From: Sabellastarte sp. h YS-2021
Taxonomy: Eukaryota > Annelida > Polychaeta > Sabellida > Sabellidae
Assembly: GCA_964017235.1 (NCBI GenBank)
Contig: OZ024929.1
Location: 109,105,793 to 109,169,792, forward strand
Reading direction: 5' to 3'
Length of the DNA stretch: 64,000 bases
The position numbers and the translations under genes were made by a program. Below are positions 13,821-23,868 of the stretch, in pieces (position 1 is the stretch's first letter; each line of letters starts with the position of its first letter). Under the pieces are notes generated by a model. It had not been told where the DNA came from, searched no databases, and was given only the letters and a program-made list of their open reading frames with translations.

Positions 13821-14159
13821 CATTTGACATTGAATGAGATGTCACGTGACACATATCACCAAAAGAACTGGAGCCTGTGATTTCCTGTAGCTTAATTATT
13901 ATTATTATTCTTTTTATTATTATTTTGGAAATTCGTTTTTCGTTTTTCTTGAAACAGGGGTCATACATAAAATCTAAACTCTTGAAAAAATTTGCAGCCC
14001 ATGAATGTTTGGACATAGGTAAGGCATCCCAAACCTGGCCATTTATTTAAAAGTTCTTGGAGCAATATGATTTTATATTGCTTTTGTTTATATTCCTAGC
14101 AATACATCTAAAAGTTCTTGGAGCAATATTTAAAGAGATGTATTGATGAGGAAGAAGAC

Positions 14160-14544
14160 TTACTCAAGGCACAACATCCTTGAAACTAGGTCAAATATCT
14201 TGCTGGTGTATTCATCTACCAAGTGTGCAGAAGCATCTGCTAAATGGTTTATAAAATGTATAACAAGAGGAGAGTGCCCGTGAACGGGCACTGTGTCAGC
14301 TGACTGAGTGTTTTTGATTTGTGAAGGTAATAATGATAGGAAAGCATAATTATCAGGGAAAGTGCTGTACAGAAGTACAGTAAATGGTAATTGAACAGCA
14401 TGTTCAAAAGAAATTCTGAAACTGACAGAAGAAAAGGACAAAAAAGTTTTGCCCTGCAAATGGTATTATGAAGGAAAGTAACAAGGAAACTGTTTAAGTG
14501 TAAAGAGTAGGTTAAAACATATTTAAAGAAATACTGCAAATGCA
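14160..14544. repeat. 5' flank module of the 147-bp array, with hairpin
   Basis: From about 14,350 this stretch matches 63,800-63,945 closely, and in both places a 147-bp-family array follows directly. That suggests a mobile unit with a fixed left flank. A 9-bp-stem hairpin, AGTGCCCGT-GA-ACGGGCACT, sits at 14,273-14,292. Confidence 0.65.
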
Positions 14545-15420
14545 GTATCCTCGTACGACCTTGAAGAAGGGGTCCACGGTCAAATCCAACCACACAAAAA
14601 CATTCCCAGCCCATGATTTCCTATAGGTTGGTTTACCATCCCAAACCTCTAGGACCAATAATAAGTGAGTTATAAGCACTTTTAAGTTTGGCTGTCCTTA
14701 TTTGACCTTGAAGGAGGGGTCCAAAGGTCAAATCTGACCACACCAAAAGATTCCCAGCCCATGATTTCCTATAGGATGGTTTACCATCCCAAACCTCTAG
14801 AACCAATGACAAGCGATTTATAGGCACTTTTAAGTTTGGCTATCTTTGTTTGACCTTGAAGGAGGGGTCCAAGGTCAAATCTGACCACACCAAATGATTC
14901 CCAGCCCATGATTTCCTGTAGGTTGGTTTACTATCCCAAACCTGTAGGACCAATAACAAGCGAGTTATAAGCAATTTTAAGTTTGGCTATCCTCAACTGA
15001 CCTTGAAGGAGGGGTCCAAGGTCAAATCTGACCACACCAAAAGAATCCCAGTCCATGATTTCCTATACGTTGTTTTACCATCCCAAACCTCTAAGACCAA
15101 TAATAAGCGAGTTATAAGCACTTTTAAGTTTGGCTATCCTCGTTTGACCTTGAAGAAGAGGTCCAAGGTAAAATCGGACCACATCAACAGATTCCCAGCC
15201 CATGATTTCCTATATGTCTGTTTACCATCCCAAACCTCTAGGACCAATAATAAGTCAGTTATAAGCACTTTTAAGTTTGGCTATCCTCATTTGACCTTGA
15301 AGGAGGGGTCAAAGGTCAAATCTGACCACACCAAAAGATTCCCAGCCCATGATTTCCTACAGGTTGGTTTACCATCCCAAACCTCTAGGACCAATAATAA
15401 GGGAGATATAAGTACTTTTC
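14545..15420. repeat. Tandem array, 147-bp unit (family A)
   Basis: Six units marked by GACCTTGAAG at about 14,557, 14,704, 14,851, 14,999, 15,146 and 15,293, so the spacing is 147-148 bp. Each unit carries GGTCAAATCTGACCACACC, CCCAGCCCATGATTTCCT and GGACCAATAATAAGCGAG. Open frames cross several units only because 147 is a multiple of three. They do not look like genes. The same family recurs at 45,198-46,360 and, much diverged, at 32,640-34,037. Confidence 0.93.
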
Positions 15421-15748
15421 ATGACTGACAAAGAAGCACCTGTGGTGGCCATCTTGTTTTTCAAAATGAGGCCAAAAATAATCCCAGTCAAGATTTTATA
15501 ATGAGGAACATATCCTGCAAATTTGAGATCTCTACCTATAATACCCTTTCCTCTAGAGGGCCAACAAAAGTCCTTGCTTAAAGTCAAATAAACGTCCCTG
15601 GCGGCCATCTTGTTTTTCAAAAATATTCCCAGGCAACATTTTATGGTTATTAATATATTCTGCAAACTTGAGAAGGCTAGCTATAATATTTTTTTCATTA
15701 GAGCGGTAATGGTGAAATCTCTCTACACACTGCGGCTATCCAGTGGAT
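15421..15748. repeat. 3' flank module of the family A array
   Basis: This matches 46,361-46,728 after the second family A array, including GGCCATCTTGTTTTTCAAAA and a right end with the small palindrome TATCCAGTGGATACAAT. After that end the sequence passes directly into satellite B here, but into DIRS-2 sequence at 46,729, so about 15,748 looks like a true element terminus. Confidence 0.7.
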
Positions 15749-17478
15749 ACAATGATTTACTCAATAGTGAGAACCTGAACGTAGCTATTGCTCAGCTATA
15801 GCATGACATAGAGGCCTGCAATTTCACTATGATATAACTGACCAAAAATTATGTGAATAACATATTTAAACAAAATACTCTAAATGTAATAGTTTTCAAG
15901 TTACAACTGATTTTAACAAAATACTCCAAATGCAATATTTTTCAAGTTACAATTGATTTACTCAACAGTCAGTACCTGAAAATAGCTATTGCTCAGTTGT
16001 GCCATGAGCTACAGGTCTGTGATTTCACTATGTTATAGCTGACCCAAAAGTAGCTGAATAACATATTTACACAAATTTCTGTAAATGCAATAGTTTTCAA
16101 GTTATAAATGATTTACTCAACAGTGATAACCTCAAAGTAGCTATTACTCAGCTATGAAATGAGCTACAGGTCTGAAATTTTACTATGTTATAGCTGACCC
16201 CAAAACAGGTGAATAACATATTGAAACAAAATACTGTAAGTGCAATAGTTTTCAAGTTATAAGTGATTTACTCAACAGTGATAACCTAAAAGTAGCTATT
16301 ACTCAGCTATGCCATGAGCTTCAGGTCTGAAATTTTACTATGTTATAGCTGACCCCAAAATAGGTGAATAACATATTGAAACAAAATACTACAAATGCAA
16401 TAATTTTCAAGTTATAAGTGATTTACTCAACAGTGATAACCTAAAAGTAGCTATTACTCAGCTATGCCATGAGCTACATGTCTGAAATTTTACTATGTTA
16501 TAGCTGACCCAAAAGTAGGTGAACAACATATTTAAGCAAAATACTGTAAATCCAATATTTTTCAAGTTACAATTGATTTACTCAACAGTCAGTACCTGAA
16601 AATAGCTATTGCTCAGTTGTGCCATGAGCTACAGGTCTGTAATTTCACTATGTTATAGCTGACCCAAAAGTAGCTGAATAACGTATGGAAACAAAATACT
16701 CTAAATGCAATACTTTTCAAGTTATAAGCGATTTACTCAACAGTGATAACCTAAAAGTAGCTATTACTCAGCTATGCCATGAGCTATAGGTCTGTAATTT
16801 CACTATGTTATAGCTGACCCAAAAGTAGCTGAACTATATTTAAGCAAAATACTGTAAATGCAATAGTTTTCAAGTTACAACTGATTTACTCAGTAGTGAG
16901 AACCTGAAAATAGCTATTGCTCAGCTATGCCAAGAGCTATAGGTCTGTAATTTCACTATATTATAGCTGACCCAAAAGTAGGTGAACAACATATTTTAAC
17001 AAAATACTCCAAATGCAATATTTTTCAAGTTACAATTGATTTACTCAACATACAGTACCTGAAAATAGCTATTGCTCAGTTGTGCCATGAGCTACAGGTC
17101 TGTAATTTCACTATGTTATAGCTGATCCAAAAGTAGCTGAAAACATATTTACACAAATTTCTGTAAATGCAATAGTTTTCCAATTATAACTGATTTACTC
17201 AACAGAGAGAACTTCAAAGTAGCTATTACTCAGCTATGAAATGAGCCACAGGTCTGAAACTTCACTATGTTATAGCTGACCCCAAAATAGGTGAATAACA
17301 TATTGAAACAAAATACTCTAAATGCAATAGTTTTCAAGTTATAAGTGATTTACTCAACAGTGATAACCTAAAAGTAGCTATTACCCAGCTATGCCATGAG
17401 CTACAGGTCTGAAATTTTACTATGTTATAGCTGGCCCAAAAGTAGCTGAATAACATATTTATACGAAATTCTCTAAAT
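15749..17478. repeat. Satellite B array, about 155-bp unit
   Basis: About eleven units marked by CAATAGTTTTCAAGTTA and TGATTTACTCAACAGTGATA, spaced 152-157 bp. Each also contains GTAGCTATTACTCAGCTATG and TATGTTATAGCTGACCC. DIRS-1 interrupts the array, which resumes at 23,869 in the same unit phase. No coding role is apparent. Confidence 0.93.
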
Positions 17479-17520
17479 TTGAAAATTTTAATTACTTAAA
17501 TGTAGCTTTTATAAGCTACA

Positions 17521-17669
17521 AGCTTACCATGTGGGACTTAATGCTGATCTCGGGTTGCCACACCCGGGGCCAACGTCTTAGAAAAAAAGACAGTTCTTGT
17601 TAGCCACCGTATATACTGGTAGTTGTCGTCACGTGATAACTTCTGACCAATCGTCCTACTTTCTCGTTG
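17521..17669 (+). repeat. DIRS-1 left inverted terminal repeat
   Basis: 149 bp, complementary to 23,703-23,851 with a single mismatch (the base after GCCACCG). Outside it lie 42 unique bases (17,479-17,520) that reappear, complemented, in the internal complementary region. Confidence 0.95.
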
Positions 17670-17728
17670 AAATTTTTTAAACCTACCCCTCAGCTGTAAA
17701 CAGCGGGGAGGCAGGGTGGGACTCTTCT

Positions 17729-17833
17729 AAGTCCCACATGGTAAGCTTGTAGCTTATAAAAGCTACATTTAAGTAATTAAAATTTTCAATTTTATTACGC
17801 TACAATAGCTTACCATGTGGGACTTAATGCTGA
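17729..17833. repeat. DIRS-1 internal complementary region (ICR)
   Basis: Bases 17,729-17,789 are the perfect complement of the 61 bp at the left end (17,479-17,539). Bases 17,790-17,833 are the perfect complement of the 44 bp at the right end (23,825-23,868). The ICR therefore spells the joined left and right ends of a circle, the hallmark proposed for DIRS replication through a circular intermediate. It also proves the element boundaries from sequence alone. Confidence 0.95.
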
Positions 17834-18254
17834 ATTCAACCGCCCGGTGGCGGGATTACAGCTGAGACTGGAAGGAATGTCATTTTTTCTAAGATTTTGA
17901 GTTAATATGTATAGAATAGTGCCAGAAATACCAGTCTGAGTCCCATTTACAGTGCCCCGATCCCGAAGGCCGGGCCTGTAACGAGCCAAAAACCTAAGTA
18001 AATGAGAGACAGTGCTAAAAACTGTCTAGATGTTTTATTGAAGGACGGGAGTGCAGCAGTGCTCACTCCGAGGTCTAAGGGTCCAAAAGGGGCCCTTCAC
18101 GTGTGACTGACCAACCCAGAGGTTGGGAATCTCATAAAATTTTTACAACCTGAATATGAGATTAATGAAAACTAAATAAGTCCTTAATAGAAAATACTTG
18201 ATAATTAAAGGATAAAATGACCTTACCCGTAACATCTTGAAGGTAGAGGAATAC
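17834..18254 (-). other. DIRS-1 3' non-coding segment
   Basis: This lies between the ICR and the recombinase stop. It contains short GC-rich words and a possible stem around GACAGT...ACTGTC near 18,009-18,025. The matching region in DIRS-2 was split by insertion of a family A array element. Confidence 0.6.
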
Positions 18255-20168
18255 CTAGATCCTGGGAAAGACTCCTGAAGACTTGGTTGTAGCGGATGTG
18301 CCCCCCCCCCCCCTTTTTTCTTTCCGAGGACAACTGGTCTGAGGGGAAGGATCTAGGACTTGTTGTGCAGCCACTACGGGTCCCAGGTACAAATTGTTGT
18401 CGGTGTCCGACCAAGTAAGGTCTTTTAGGTAAAAATTTGTAAATGTGTTGTGAGCTTTCCAGTGACAGGCTTGCATGATTTGGTCCACCGATACCCCACC
18501 GTAAAAGGCCTTAGAGGCCGCGAAGGCCCGGATGTCATGCGCTTTGACTTGGACCAAGTCCAAGGCTTGTTGATCTGCTTGTTTGTAACAAAGTAAAATG
18601 GTTTGTTTCAACCATGAAGAGAGTGTAGCGGGTCTGATGTCTGATGTATGTCCTTTCTTAAAGGAGATGAAAAGGGGAGAACGAGACCCTCTCAGGTCTT
18701 TAGTTCGATCCAAATAAAACCTCAGGGCCCGTACGGGACACAGGGTCCTGTCTTCTTTAAACTGTCTATCCACAATGGTAGTCAGAGCAGGGATAGTCAC
18801 CGGAGACACACTTTGAGAACCTTCTCTTGCTAGTTGGTTTTTGGCTATGAAATCAGAAGAAGGGAACAAGGCAACCTTTTCCCATTGGCCTAAATTAGCT
18901 ACTTTGTTAGCGACCCAGGCATGGATTTCGCTGCGGCGCTTGCCAGAGGCCAAGGCTAGCAAGAAAGCAGTTTTTAAAGTGAGATGTTTGAGGTCTGAGT
19001 CTTTCATGGGCTCAAAAGGTGCTTTGGTGAGCTCGTTAAGGACAACAGAAAGGTTCCACTTGGGTAAGTTTCTGGAACTTTTAGGACGATCCCTGTGAAA
19101 ACTGGAGAGTAACCTATGAAGGTCTGCATTGTGTGCAATATGTTGGGCCGTTGGGCCCAAAGTGTCAACGATTGCAGTCCTGTAACCATCAATGGTCGAG
19201 GGGCGCCTGTTTAGGTCTTGGTACAGGTACATGAAGAAATCTGAGATTTGTTTCACAGATGGAGTGGAGAAATCCACCGAATTTTCTCTGCACCATTTTT
19301 CAAAAAGGGCCCACTTTGACTTGTAGATGGTCCTTGTTGATGACCGCTGAGGGGCAGCAATTCTCTCTGCCACCTCCACAGAGAAGCCTTGTTCTTGGAG
19401 TTGTCCGCTCCTAGACACCAGGCGTGGAGGTTCAGGTGCTGGGGGTTGTTGTGGAACACCAGCTTGTGGGACTGTTTGAGTAGGGTTGTTGACACTGGGA
19501 GTTGCAGTGGGATCTCTGTTGAGAGCTGCACTAGGTCCCAAAACCAGGGCATCCCTGGCCAGCCTGGGGCTATTACGATGATCAGGCACTGGCATTGCCT
19601 GATCTTTTGGATCACCTTGTGAAGGAGAGCCGTAGGAGGGTACGCATATGCTGTGAGGTTGGTCCAGTTTATGTTCAGAGCATCTATGTCCCAGGCCTTT
19701 GGGTCTGGGATTGGAGACACGTATAGAGGGAGCTTGTGGTCCAGATGAGTGGCAAACAAGTCTACATGAGGGGTGAACCACTTCTGGCAGATCTGTTTGA
19801 AGACCTGTGGGTGCAGAGACCATTCGGTTGACTGCACTTGGTTGGACCTGGATAGCAGGTCGGCCATCACATTCAGGCACCCTGGAATGTGCCTGGCTTT
19901 CAATGTTATGTGATAGTGATGGCACCAGGTCATGATCTTCCACAGGAGAGCACACATCTCTGCCGAGTGTGTTCCTCCTTGTTTGTTGATGTAGGCTACC
20001 ACTGTTGAGTTGTCCGTCGCGACCAACACTGTTTGATTCTGGCACTGGTCCTTGAAGTCTCGAAGCGCCAGGGAGACCGCCTTCAATTCTAGGACATTTA
20101 TGTGAAGCCTTTTTTCCCGATCTGACCACAGACCCTTGGTAAAGTTTTGGTCTAAGTGAGCGCCCCAA
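18255..20168 (-). CDS. DIRS-1 tyrosine recombinase
   Basis: This enzyme would insert the circular DNA form of the element by breaking and joining DNA through a tyrosine. The open frame has 637 codons, but its first 250 or so lie over the end of the RT/RNase H frame and look like non-coding shadow. The conserved recombinase begins near 19,420. Catalytic motifs of the family are all visible: arginine in SGKRRSEIHAW, the H-x-x-R box HDIRAFAAS, the third box ACHWKAHNTF, and the nucleophile tyrosine in FTNFYLKDL. The true start is uncertain; translation may depend on overlap or reinitiation. A run of 13 C at 18,301-18,313 lies in the last codons and is slip-prone. A diverged, broken copy of the gene lies in DIRS-2. 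Confidence 0.93.
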   Translation of the reverse strand: MGRSLRPKLYQGSVVRSGKKASHKCPRIEGGLPGASRLQGPVPESNSVGRDGQLNSGSLHQQTRRNTLGRDVCSPVEDHDLVPSLSHNIESQAHSRVPECDGRPAIQVQPSAVNRMVSAPTGLQTDLPEVVHPSCRLVCHSSGPQAPSIRVSNPRPKGLGHRCSEHKLDQPHSICVPSYGSPSQGDPKDQAMPVPDHRNSPRLARDALVLGPSAALNRDPTATPSVNNPTQTVPQAGVPQQPPAPEPPRLVSRSGQLQEQGFSVEVAERIAAPQRSSTRTIYKSKWALFEKWCRENSVDFSTPSVKQISDFFMYLYQDLNRRPSTIDGYRTAIVDTLGPTAQHIAHNADLHRLLSSFHRDRPKSSRNLPKWNLSVVLNELTKAPFEPMKDSDLKHLTLKTAFLLALASGKRRSEIHAWVANKVANLGQWEKVALFPSSDFIAKNQLAREGSQSVSPVTIPALTTIVDRQFKEDRTLCPVRALRFYLDRTKDLRGSRSPLFISFKKGHTSDIRPATLSSWLKQTILLCYKQADQQALDLVQVKAHDIRAFAASKAFYGGVSVDQIMQACHWKAHNTFTNFYLKDLTWSDTDNNLYLGPVVAAQQVLDPSPQTSCPRKEKRGGGGTSATTKSSGVFPRI

Positions 20169-21331
20169 CCTTCGTTTGAGGCGTCAGTAAAGAGTTGGAT
20201 ACTGTGGTCTTTGGGATGAAGGTCTGCACCTTTCATCACCTTGGAGGGATTTTGCCACCAATCTAGGTGGGCTGCAATGGCTTCTGTCCAGGGAAGGAAG
20301 TTGTCCAGCGACTGAGGATATCTCCAGTGCTCCTTGAGATGAAACTGAAAGGGCCTCATGTGAAGGCGTCCCTCCGGGACCATTTTCTCCGTTGAGGCTA
20401 GCAACCCAATTAGAGACATCAAACATCTTGCAGTCAAAACATGTTTTGACTTGAGTCGTAGGATCAAATCCTGAAGTTTGAGCCATCTCTCTTGAGTGGG
20501 TTTTACAAGGGCTGAATCGAGGTGGTATTCGTAGCCCACGAACGAAAACACCTGTGTAGGTTTCAGTTCTGATTTTTCCTGATTTATTATCCATCCCAAG
20601 GACTGAGTCAGGTCTACTACTGCCTGAGTGTTCACTTGTGCTTCCTCCTGAGACTGGGACCTGATCAGCCAGTCGTCCAGGTATTGGTGAATTCTGAGTC
20701 CTCTTGAGAGGGCCATTAGTTTCACTTCCTTTACGATCATTGTGAAGACCTGGGGGGCTGTAGCTAGTCCGAACGGGAGGGAGGTGAATTGGAACACCTG
20801 AGCCTTGTAGCAAAACCTTAGGTATTTCCTTGAGCTTGGGTGGATGGGGATATGCAGGTAGGCGTCCGACAGATCTATCAACGATACCCACTCCCCTGGA
20901 ATCAGGGAGGTCCTGATGGACTCTGGAGTTTCCATTTTGAACTTTTCTACGTGTAGAAAAGTATTGAGCCTGCTTAAGTCTATGACTGGCCTCCACCTTT
21001 GGTGAGGCTTGGGTACTAGGAACAGGCGACTGTAAAACCCGAGAGATTTTACGTTGTCTACCCTTTCGATAGCGTTCTTTGACAGGAGAGACTGGATACA
21101 AGTAGCCAAGGCTTGGTCTTTTTGTTGGGCCTTGTACTCTGACAGAATCAGAGGAAATCTGATCAAGTTTGGCTTTGAACGGAATGGCAGAACGTAGCCA
21201 TTGGTGATAATGTTTAACACGTTTTGAGAACATTTGTTTGTGAGCCAGTCTCTCCTGAAAGAACGGAGGCGACCTCCTACTGGTGGACTGAGTGAGGCTT
21301 TGGAGGAGTCATTGGGGAGGGGGGTTTCCAC
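19253..21331 (-). CDS. DIRS-1 reverse transcriptase / RNase H protein
   Basis: This copies element RNA into DNA and removes the RNA strand. RT motifs are clear over residues 90-275: LIDLSDAYLHIP near 151 and the active-site YLDD at 217-220. RNase H follows, with FTDASNEGWGAHL near 381, VLELKAV near 413 and ATDNSTVVAYIN near 438. The C-terminal part, about residues 515-605 (PHVDLFATHL, AYAYPPTALL), resembles the region that in DIRS elements is often described as a Dam-like methyltransferase; I cannot confirm activity. The frame is uninterrupted. No ATG starts it: the first codon shown is GTG, and the frame stays open upstream over the arginine/glycine-rich tail of gag, so frameshifted or internal initiation is likely. 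Confidence 0.95.
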   Translation of the reverse strand: METPLPNDSSKASLSPPVGGRLRSFRRDWLTNKCSQNVLNIITNGYVLPFRSKPNLIRFPLILSEYKAQQKDQALATCIQSLLSKNAIERVDNVKSLGFYSRLFLVPKPHQRWRPVIDLSRLNTFLHVEKFKMETPESIRTSLIPGEWVSLIDLSDAYLHIPIHPSSRKYLRFCYKAQVFQFTSLPFGLATAPQVFTMIVKEVKLMALSRGLRIHQYLDDWLIRSQSQEEAQVNTQAVVDLTQSLGWIINQEKSELKPTQVFSFVGYEYHLDSALVKPTQERWLKLQDLILRLKSKHVLTARCLMSLIGLLASTEKMVPEGRLHMRPFQFHLKEHWRYPQSLDNFLPWTEAIAAHLDWWQNPSKVMKGADLHPKDHSIQLFTDASNEGWGAHLDQNFTKGLWSDREKRLHINVLELKAVSLALRDFKDQCQNQTVLVATDNSTVVAYINKQGGTHSAEMCALLWKIMTWCHHYHITLKARHIPGCLNVMADLLSRSNQVQSTEWSLHPQVFKQICQKWFTPHVDLFATHLDHKLPLYVSPIPDPKAWDIDALNINWTNLTAYAYPPTALLHKVIQKIRQCQCLIIVIAPGWPGMPWFWDLVQLSTEIPLQLPVSTTLLKQSHKLVFHNNPQHLNLHAWCLGADNSKNKASLWRWQRELLPLSGHQQGPSTSQSGPFLKNGAEKIRWISPLHL

Positions 21332-21414
21332 GCCCCCTTCCTCTATTGTGGGGTCGAAAACGACCCCTGGAGCCTCTGAAGTTGGATTTTCCTCTTCCCG
21401 AAGGAAAGGACTGG

Positions 21415-23103
21415 TTACTGCTTTGAGAGGTATTGCCCCCCATAGGGGCGTTTCCTGTAGGAGCCTCTTTTCCTGTGGGGACCACGAAAGGGCTTATTCT
21501 GGTAGGGTGCAAAACCCTGAGAATCTTTTGAGGTGCCTTTTTTGAGAAGGAAGTCCTCACCTTCCTTCACTAATTGAGACTCGAACAAGGAAGAGTCCCA
21601 AAAGGACGAGTTCCTGAGTTCTTGACGTCTCGTTTCTCCTAATTGTGGATGTAATAGAGTCATCTCGGCTTCTCGCCTGAGCAAGCCGGTATTAGCCATA
21701 GAGTATAATTCCCTCTGCAAAATATGGGCTAGAGATTTGCTGAGACAAGTGAGGGCCCTGTGTTGAACAAGTACTGTCTTGTTCCAAAAATCTAAGAAGT
21801 CAGCTACTTCCTCATATCCGCGCTTTGCCGATTTCTCAGGATTGGCACCTTTCTGAATCTGAGATTTAATCTTCTTGACGGTAGACTTAATGCTATGTTG
21901 GCATTTTTCCAATGAAGCATTGCAAGAAGATGAGGTTTTGGCAAATGCAGCGGTGAAGTTGAGGGTAGAGATGTTTTGTCTAGCCTGGAGTTCTAGCTCC
22001 TTGAGAACTGGCAGGGGAACTCTGGCTACTGGGGGCCCAGAAGGTCTAGGAGTAATACAGATCTTAGCAAAGTCTGTATTCAACTCCTGAATTTTGTCCT
22101 GAAAAGTTGGTTGTCCCACCTTGTACCACTTGGAAGTTGAGGGAGGAGGCTTGACATATTTTCCCTCAGATAAGTTGGCAGCCTTAAAGTCATGTTGGAA
22201 TTTATCAAAGGCGTCCTTGATAACTGAGCTAAGTGGAAGAATAGAGGAGGGACCTCTAGGTCTGAGCTCTTGACGGCCTTTTTCATCATCCAGACCCAAC
22301 ACTGAGGTGGAAGACCTGGGCATAGATTCCCTGGGGTCAGGGAGAGACAAAATACGCCTGAAGGTATCCACTTCCTCAGAGTATTGTGAGGGCATGTCAG
22401 ACAAAGCTACTGCTCTATAATAAGGGGGGTCTGGATCATGTTGTGGGAGGTCTTGGTCAGAAGCTACTCCTGAGGGCTGAGCCCTAGAGGGCTTAGAAGA
22501 CCTGTGTCTGGCTACAGGGGAGTGATCCTCCTCTGAGGAAAATGACACATATCTAGATCTTGATTTATGTTTGCTCTTGTCAGAGTGCTTTTTGGATCTA
22601 GAAGAAGGGATCCGAGGTTCATCGGAATCTTCATTTAGTTGGTCCGAGGCAGAGCTCGGGTCAACTGGCTGCTTATGGCTTTGCTTTTTGTGAGAGTACG
22701 AAACCTCTTCGGGATGACCTTCAGAGGGGGCAACGTACTGATCCGAGGAAGGTTGAGTAGATACTAGACGAGGAGGAAGAGCTGGACCGTAGTCCACATC
22801 CATATCCTCGCTTGTAATGTTAGTACCAGATCTCGGAGGGGGCAAATCCAGAGGGGCAGCAGAAGTACTGGACAAGCCAGGTTTTGAAGCAAGAGTCGAG
22901 GACTGTGTCTCGACTTTCTGTTTTACAGCCAACTCCTCTCGGAGTGACTGAAAAGCTTCCAACATGGATGCCTGGAAGGAACCCATTTGCTGCTGTAAGT
23001 GTATATTTAAGGAATCACCGAGTGATTTCTCTAAATTTTTCTGGATTTTATTTTGCAAAGCTGTACCAGGGGTGGGTGGGACGGTTTTTGCTGGCGTTTT
23101 CAA
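21415..23103 (-). CDS. DIRS-1 gag-like protein, main part
   Basis: Structural or nucleic-acid-binding protein of the element (inferred from position). It has an early conserved motif TVPPTPGTALQNKI, a serine/acidic-rich middle (SRSRYVSFSSEEDHS), the conserved block ALSDMPSQYSEEVDTFRRI, and a basic tail ending near HRKRGSYRKRPYGG. Gags of DIRS-2 and DIRS-3 share these blocks. It should be continuous with the N-terminal piece at 23,100-23,477. A one-base length change in the nine-G run near 23,139-23,147 separates the frames, which may be real or a sequencing error. Confidence 0.88.
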   Translation of the reverse strand: MKTPAKTVPPTPGTALQNKIQKNLEKSLGDSLNIHLQQQMGSFQASMLEAFQSLREELAVKQKVETQSSTLASKPGLSSTSAAPLDLPPPRSGTNITSEDMDVDYGPALPPRLVSTQPSSDQYVAPSEGHPEEVSYSHKKQSHKQPVDPSSASDQLNEDSDEPRIPSSRSKKHSDKSKHKSRSRYVSFSSEEDHSPVARHRSSKPSRAQPSGVASDQDLPQHDPDPPYYRAVALSDMPSQYSEEVDTFRRILSLPDPRESMPRSSTSVLGLDDEKGRQELRPRGPSSILPLSSVIKDAFDKFQHDFKAANLSEGKYVKPPPSTSKWYKVGQPTFQDKIQELNTDFAKICITPRPSGPPVARVPLPVLKELELQARQNISTLNFTAAFAKTSSSCNASLEKCQHSIKSTVKKIKSQIQKGANPEKSAKRGYEEVADFLDFWNKTVLVQHRALTCLSKSLAHILQRELYSMANTGLLRREAEMTLLHPQLGETRRQELRNSSFWDSSLFESQLVKEGEDFLLKKGTSKDSQGFAPYQNKPFRGPHRKRGSYRKRPYGGQYLSKQ

Positions 23104-23477
23104 AGACAGGGAACTGAAGGCAAGAGGTTGTGGACGGGGGGGGGTGAGGTAAAGAGGCTATCAGCAGCACACTCGAGGTCTGCATTGGACCCAGTGAAAG
23201 AGTCCCCGTCGCCTTCACCCAAAAGATCTAGTTCATCTTTGGAACTAGTTGTCACTTTCTGCTTTTTCAAATACCGTTTCCGGTTTTGGATTTTCTGTAG
23301 TTGCTCATCTGTAAAAGACGTGCAAATTTCGCAAGGGGTTTCAAAGGTGACACAGGGGTCATCTCCCTTGCCAGCCTCCCTACAGGTAGGGCAGAAATTA
23401 TGTGTATCAAAACTAAAGCAGAAATGGCGGCATTTCTGCGCTCTCGGTTTGTCTTTATTTGCTTGATGTGTAGACAT
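23100..23477 (-). CDS. DIRS-1 gag-like protein, N-terminal Cys/His part
   Basis: I chose the start MSTHQANKDK at 23,477 because DIRS-3 (MSTQQTNKGK) and DIRS-2 (MSSHQTSSNN) begin at the same place, although the frame is open 23 codons further upstream. The segment has CRHFCF, CPTC, DDPC and CEIC cysteine/histidine pairs, suggesting zinc binding, and then an acidic region. It ends early because of the frame slip in the G run; the natural product would run on into the 21,415-23,103 frame. Confidence 0.85.
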   Translation of the reverse strand: MSTHQANKDKPRAQKCRHFCFSFDTHNFCPTCREAGKGDDPCVTFETPCEICTSFTDEQLQKIQNRKRYLKKQKVTTSSKDELDLLGEGDGDSFTGSNADLECAADSLFTSPPPVHNLLPSVPCL

Positions 23478-23702
23478 TTTGTACGCAATAAAAGACGTAG
23501 AATGTATTAGCCTGAACCGAGGAAAACTCAAAACACGCGAATGCAATAAAAATACTTATCCTGTGAAAATGAAACTTTTACAGAATGATCTATAATATAT
23601 ATTACAAGAAATATGCAAATATTAGCCTCCAACAATAAGTAAAGTCTGAGAAATAAATGAAAATGTCTGTATATTTACAAACTGCTACCAGTCAATCGTG
23701 GC

Positions 23703-23851
23703 CAACGAGAAAGTAGGACGATTGGTCAGAAGTTATCACGTGACGACAACTACCAGTATATCCGGTGGCTAACAAGAACTGTCTTTTTTTCTAAGACGTT
23801 GGCCCCGGGTGTGGCAACCCGAGATCAGCATTAAGTCCCACATGGTAAGCT
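23703..23851 (-). repeat. DIRS-1 right inverted terminal repeat
   Basis: Partner of 17,521-17,669. Seventeen outer bases (23,852-23,868, ending TAATAAAA) follow before satellite B resumes. This end lies upstream of gag, so it probably carries the element promoter. Confidence 0.95.
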
Positions 23852-23868
23852 ATTGTAGCGTAATAAAA

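Larger units (their letters stand above)
17479..23868 (-). mobile_element. DIRS-1: near-intact DIRS-type YR retroelement
   Basis: A 6,390-bp element inserted in satellite B. The satellite word CTCTAAAT|GCAATAG is split with no target duplication, as expected when a tyrosine recombinase inserts a circular intermediate. On the minus strand the order is gag, RT plus RNase H, tyrosine recombinase, then the internal complementary region and left terminus. It has 149-bp inverted terminal repeats with one mismatch, indicating a young copy. No integrase and no protease-like frame was seen, matching DIRS elements. The only evident lesion is a one-base frame slip in gag. Confidence 0.96.

Noticed and set aside
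15003-15428. 141-codon open frame with repeated KVKSDHTKR-like peptide
   Set aside because: It runs across 147-bp tandem units; because 147 is divisible by three the frame stays open without being a gene.
20184-21233. 349-codon open frame on the minus strand
   Set aside because: Shadow frame of the DIRS-1 RT/RNase H gene; it carries no conserved motif of its own.
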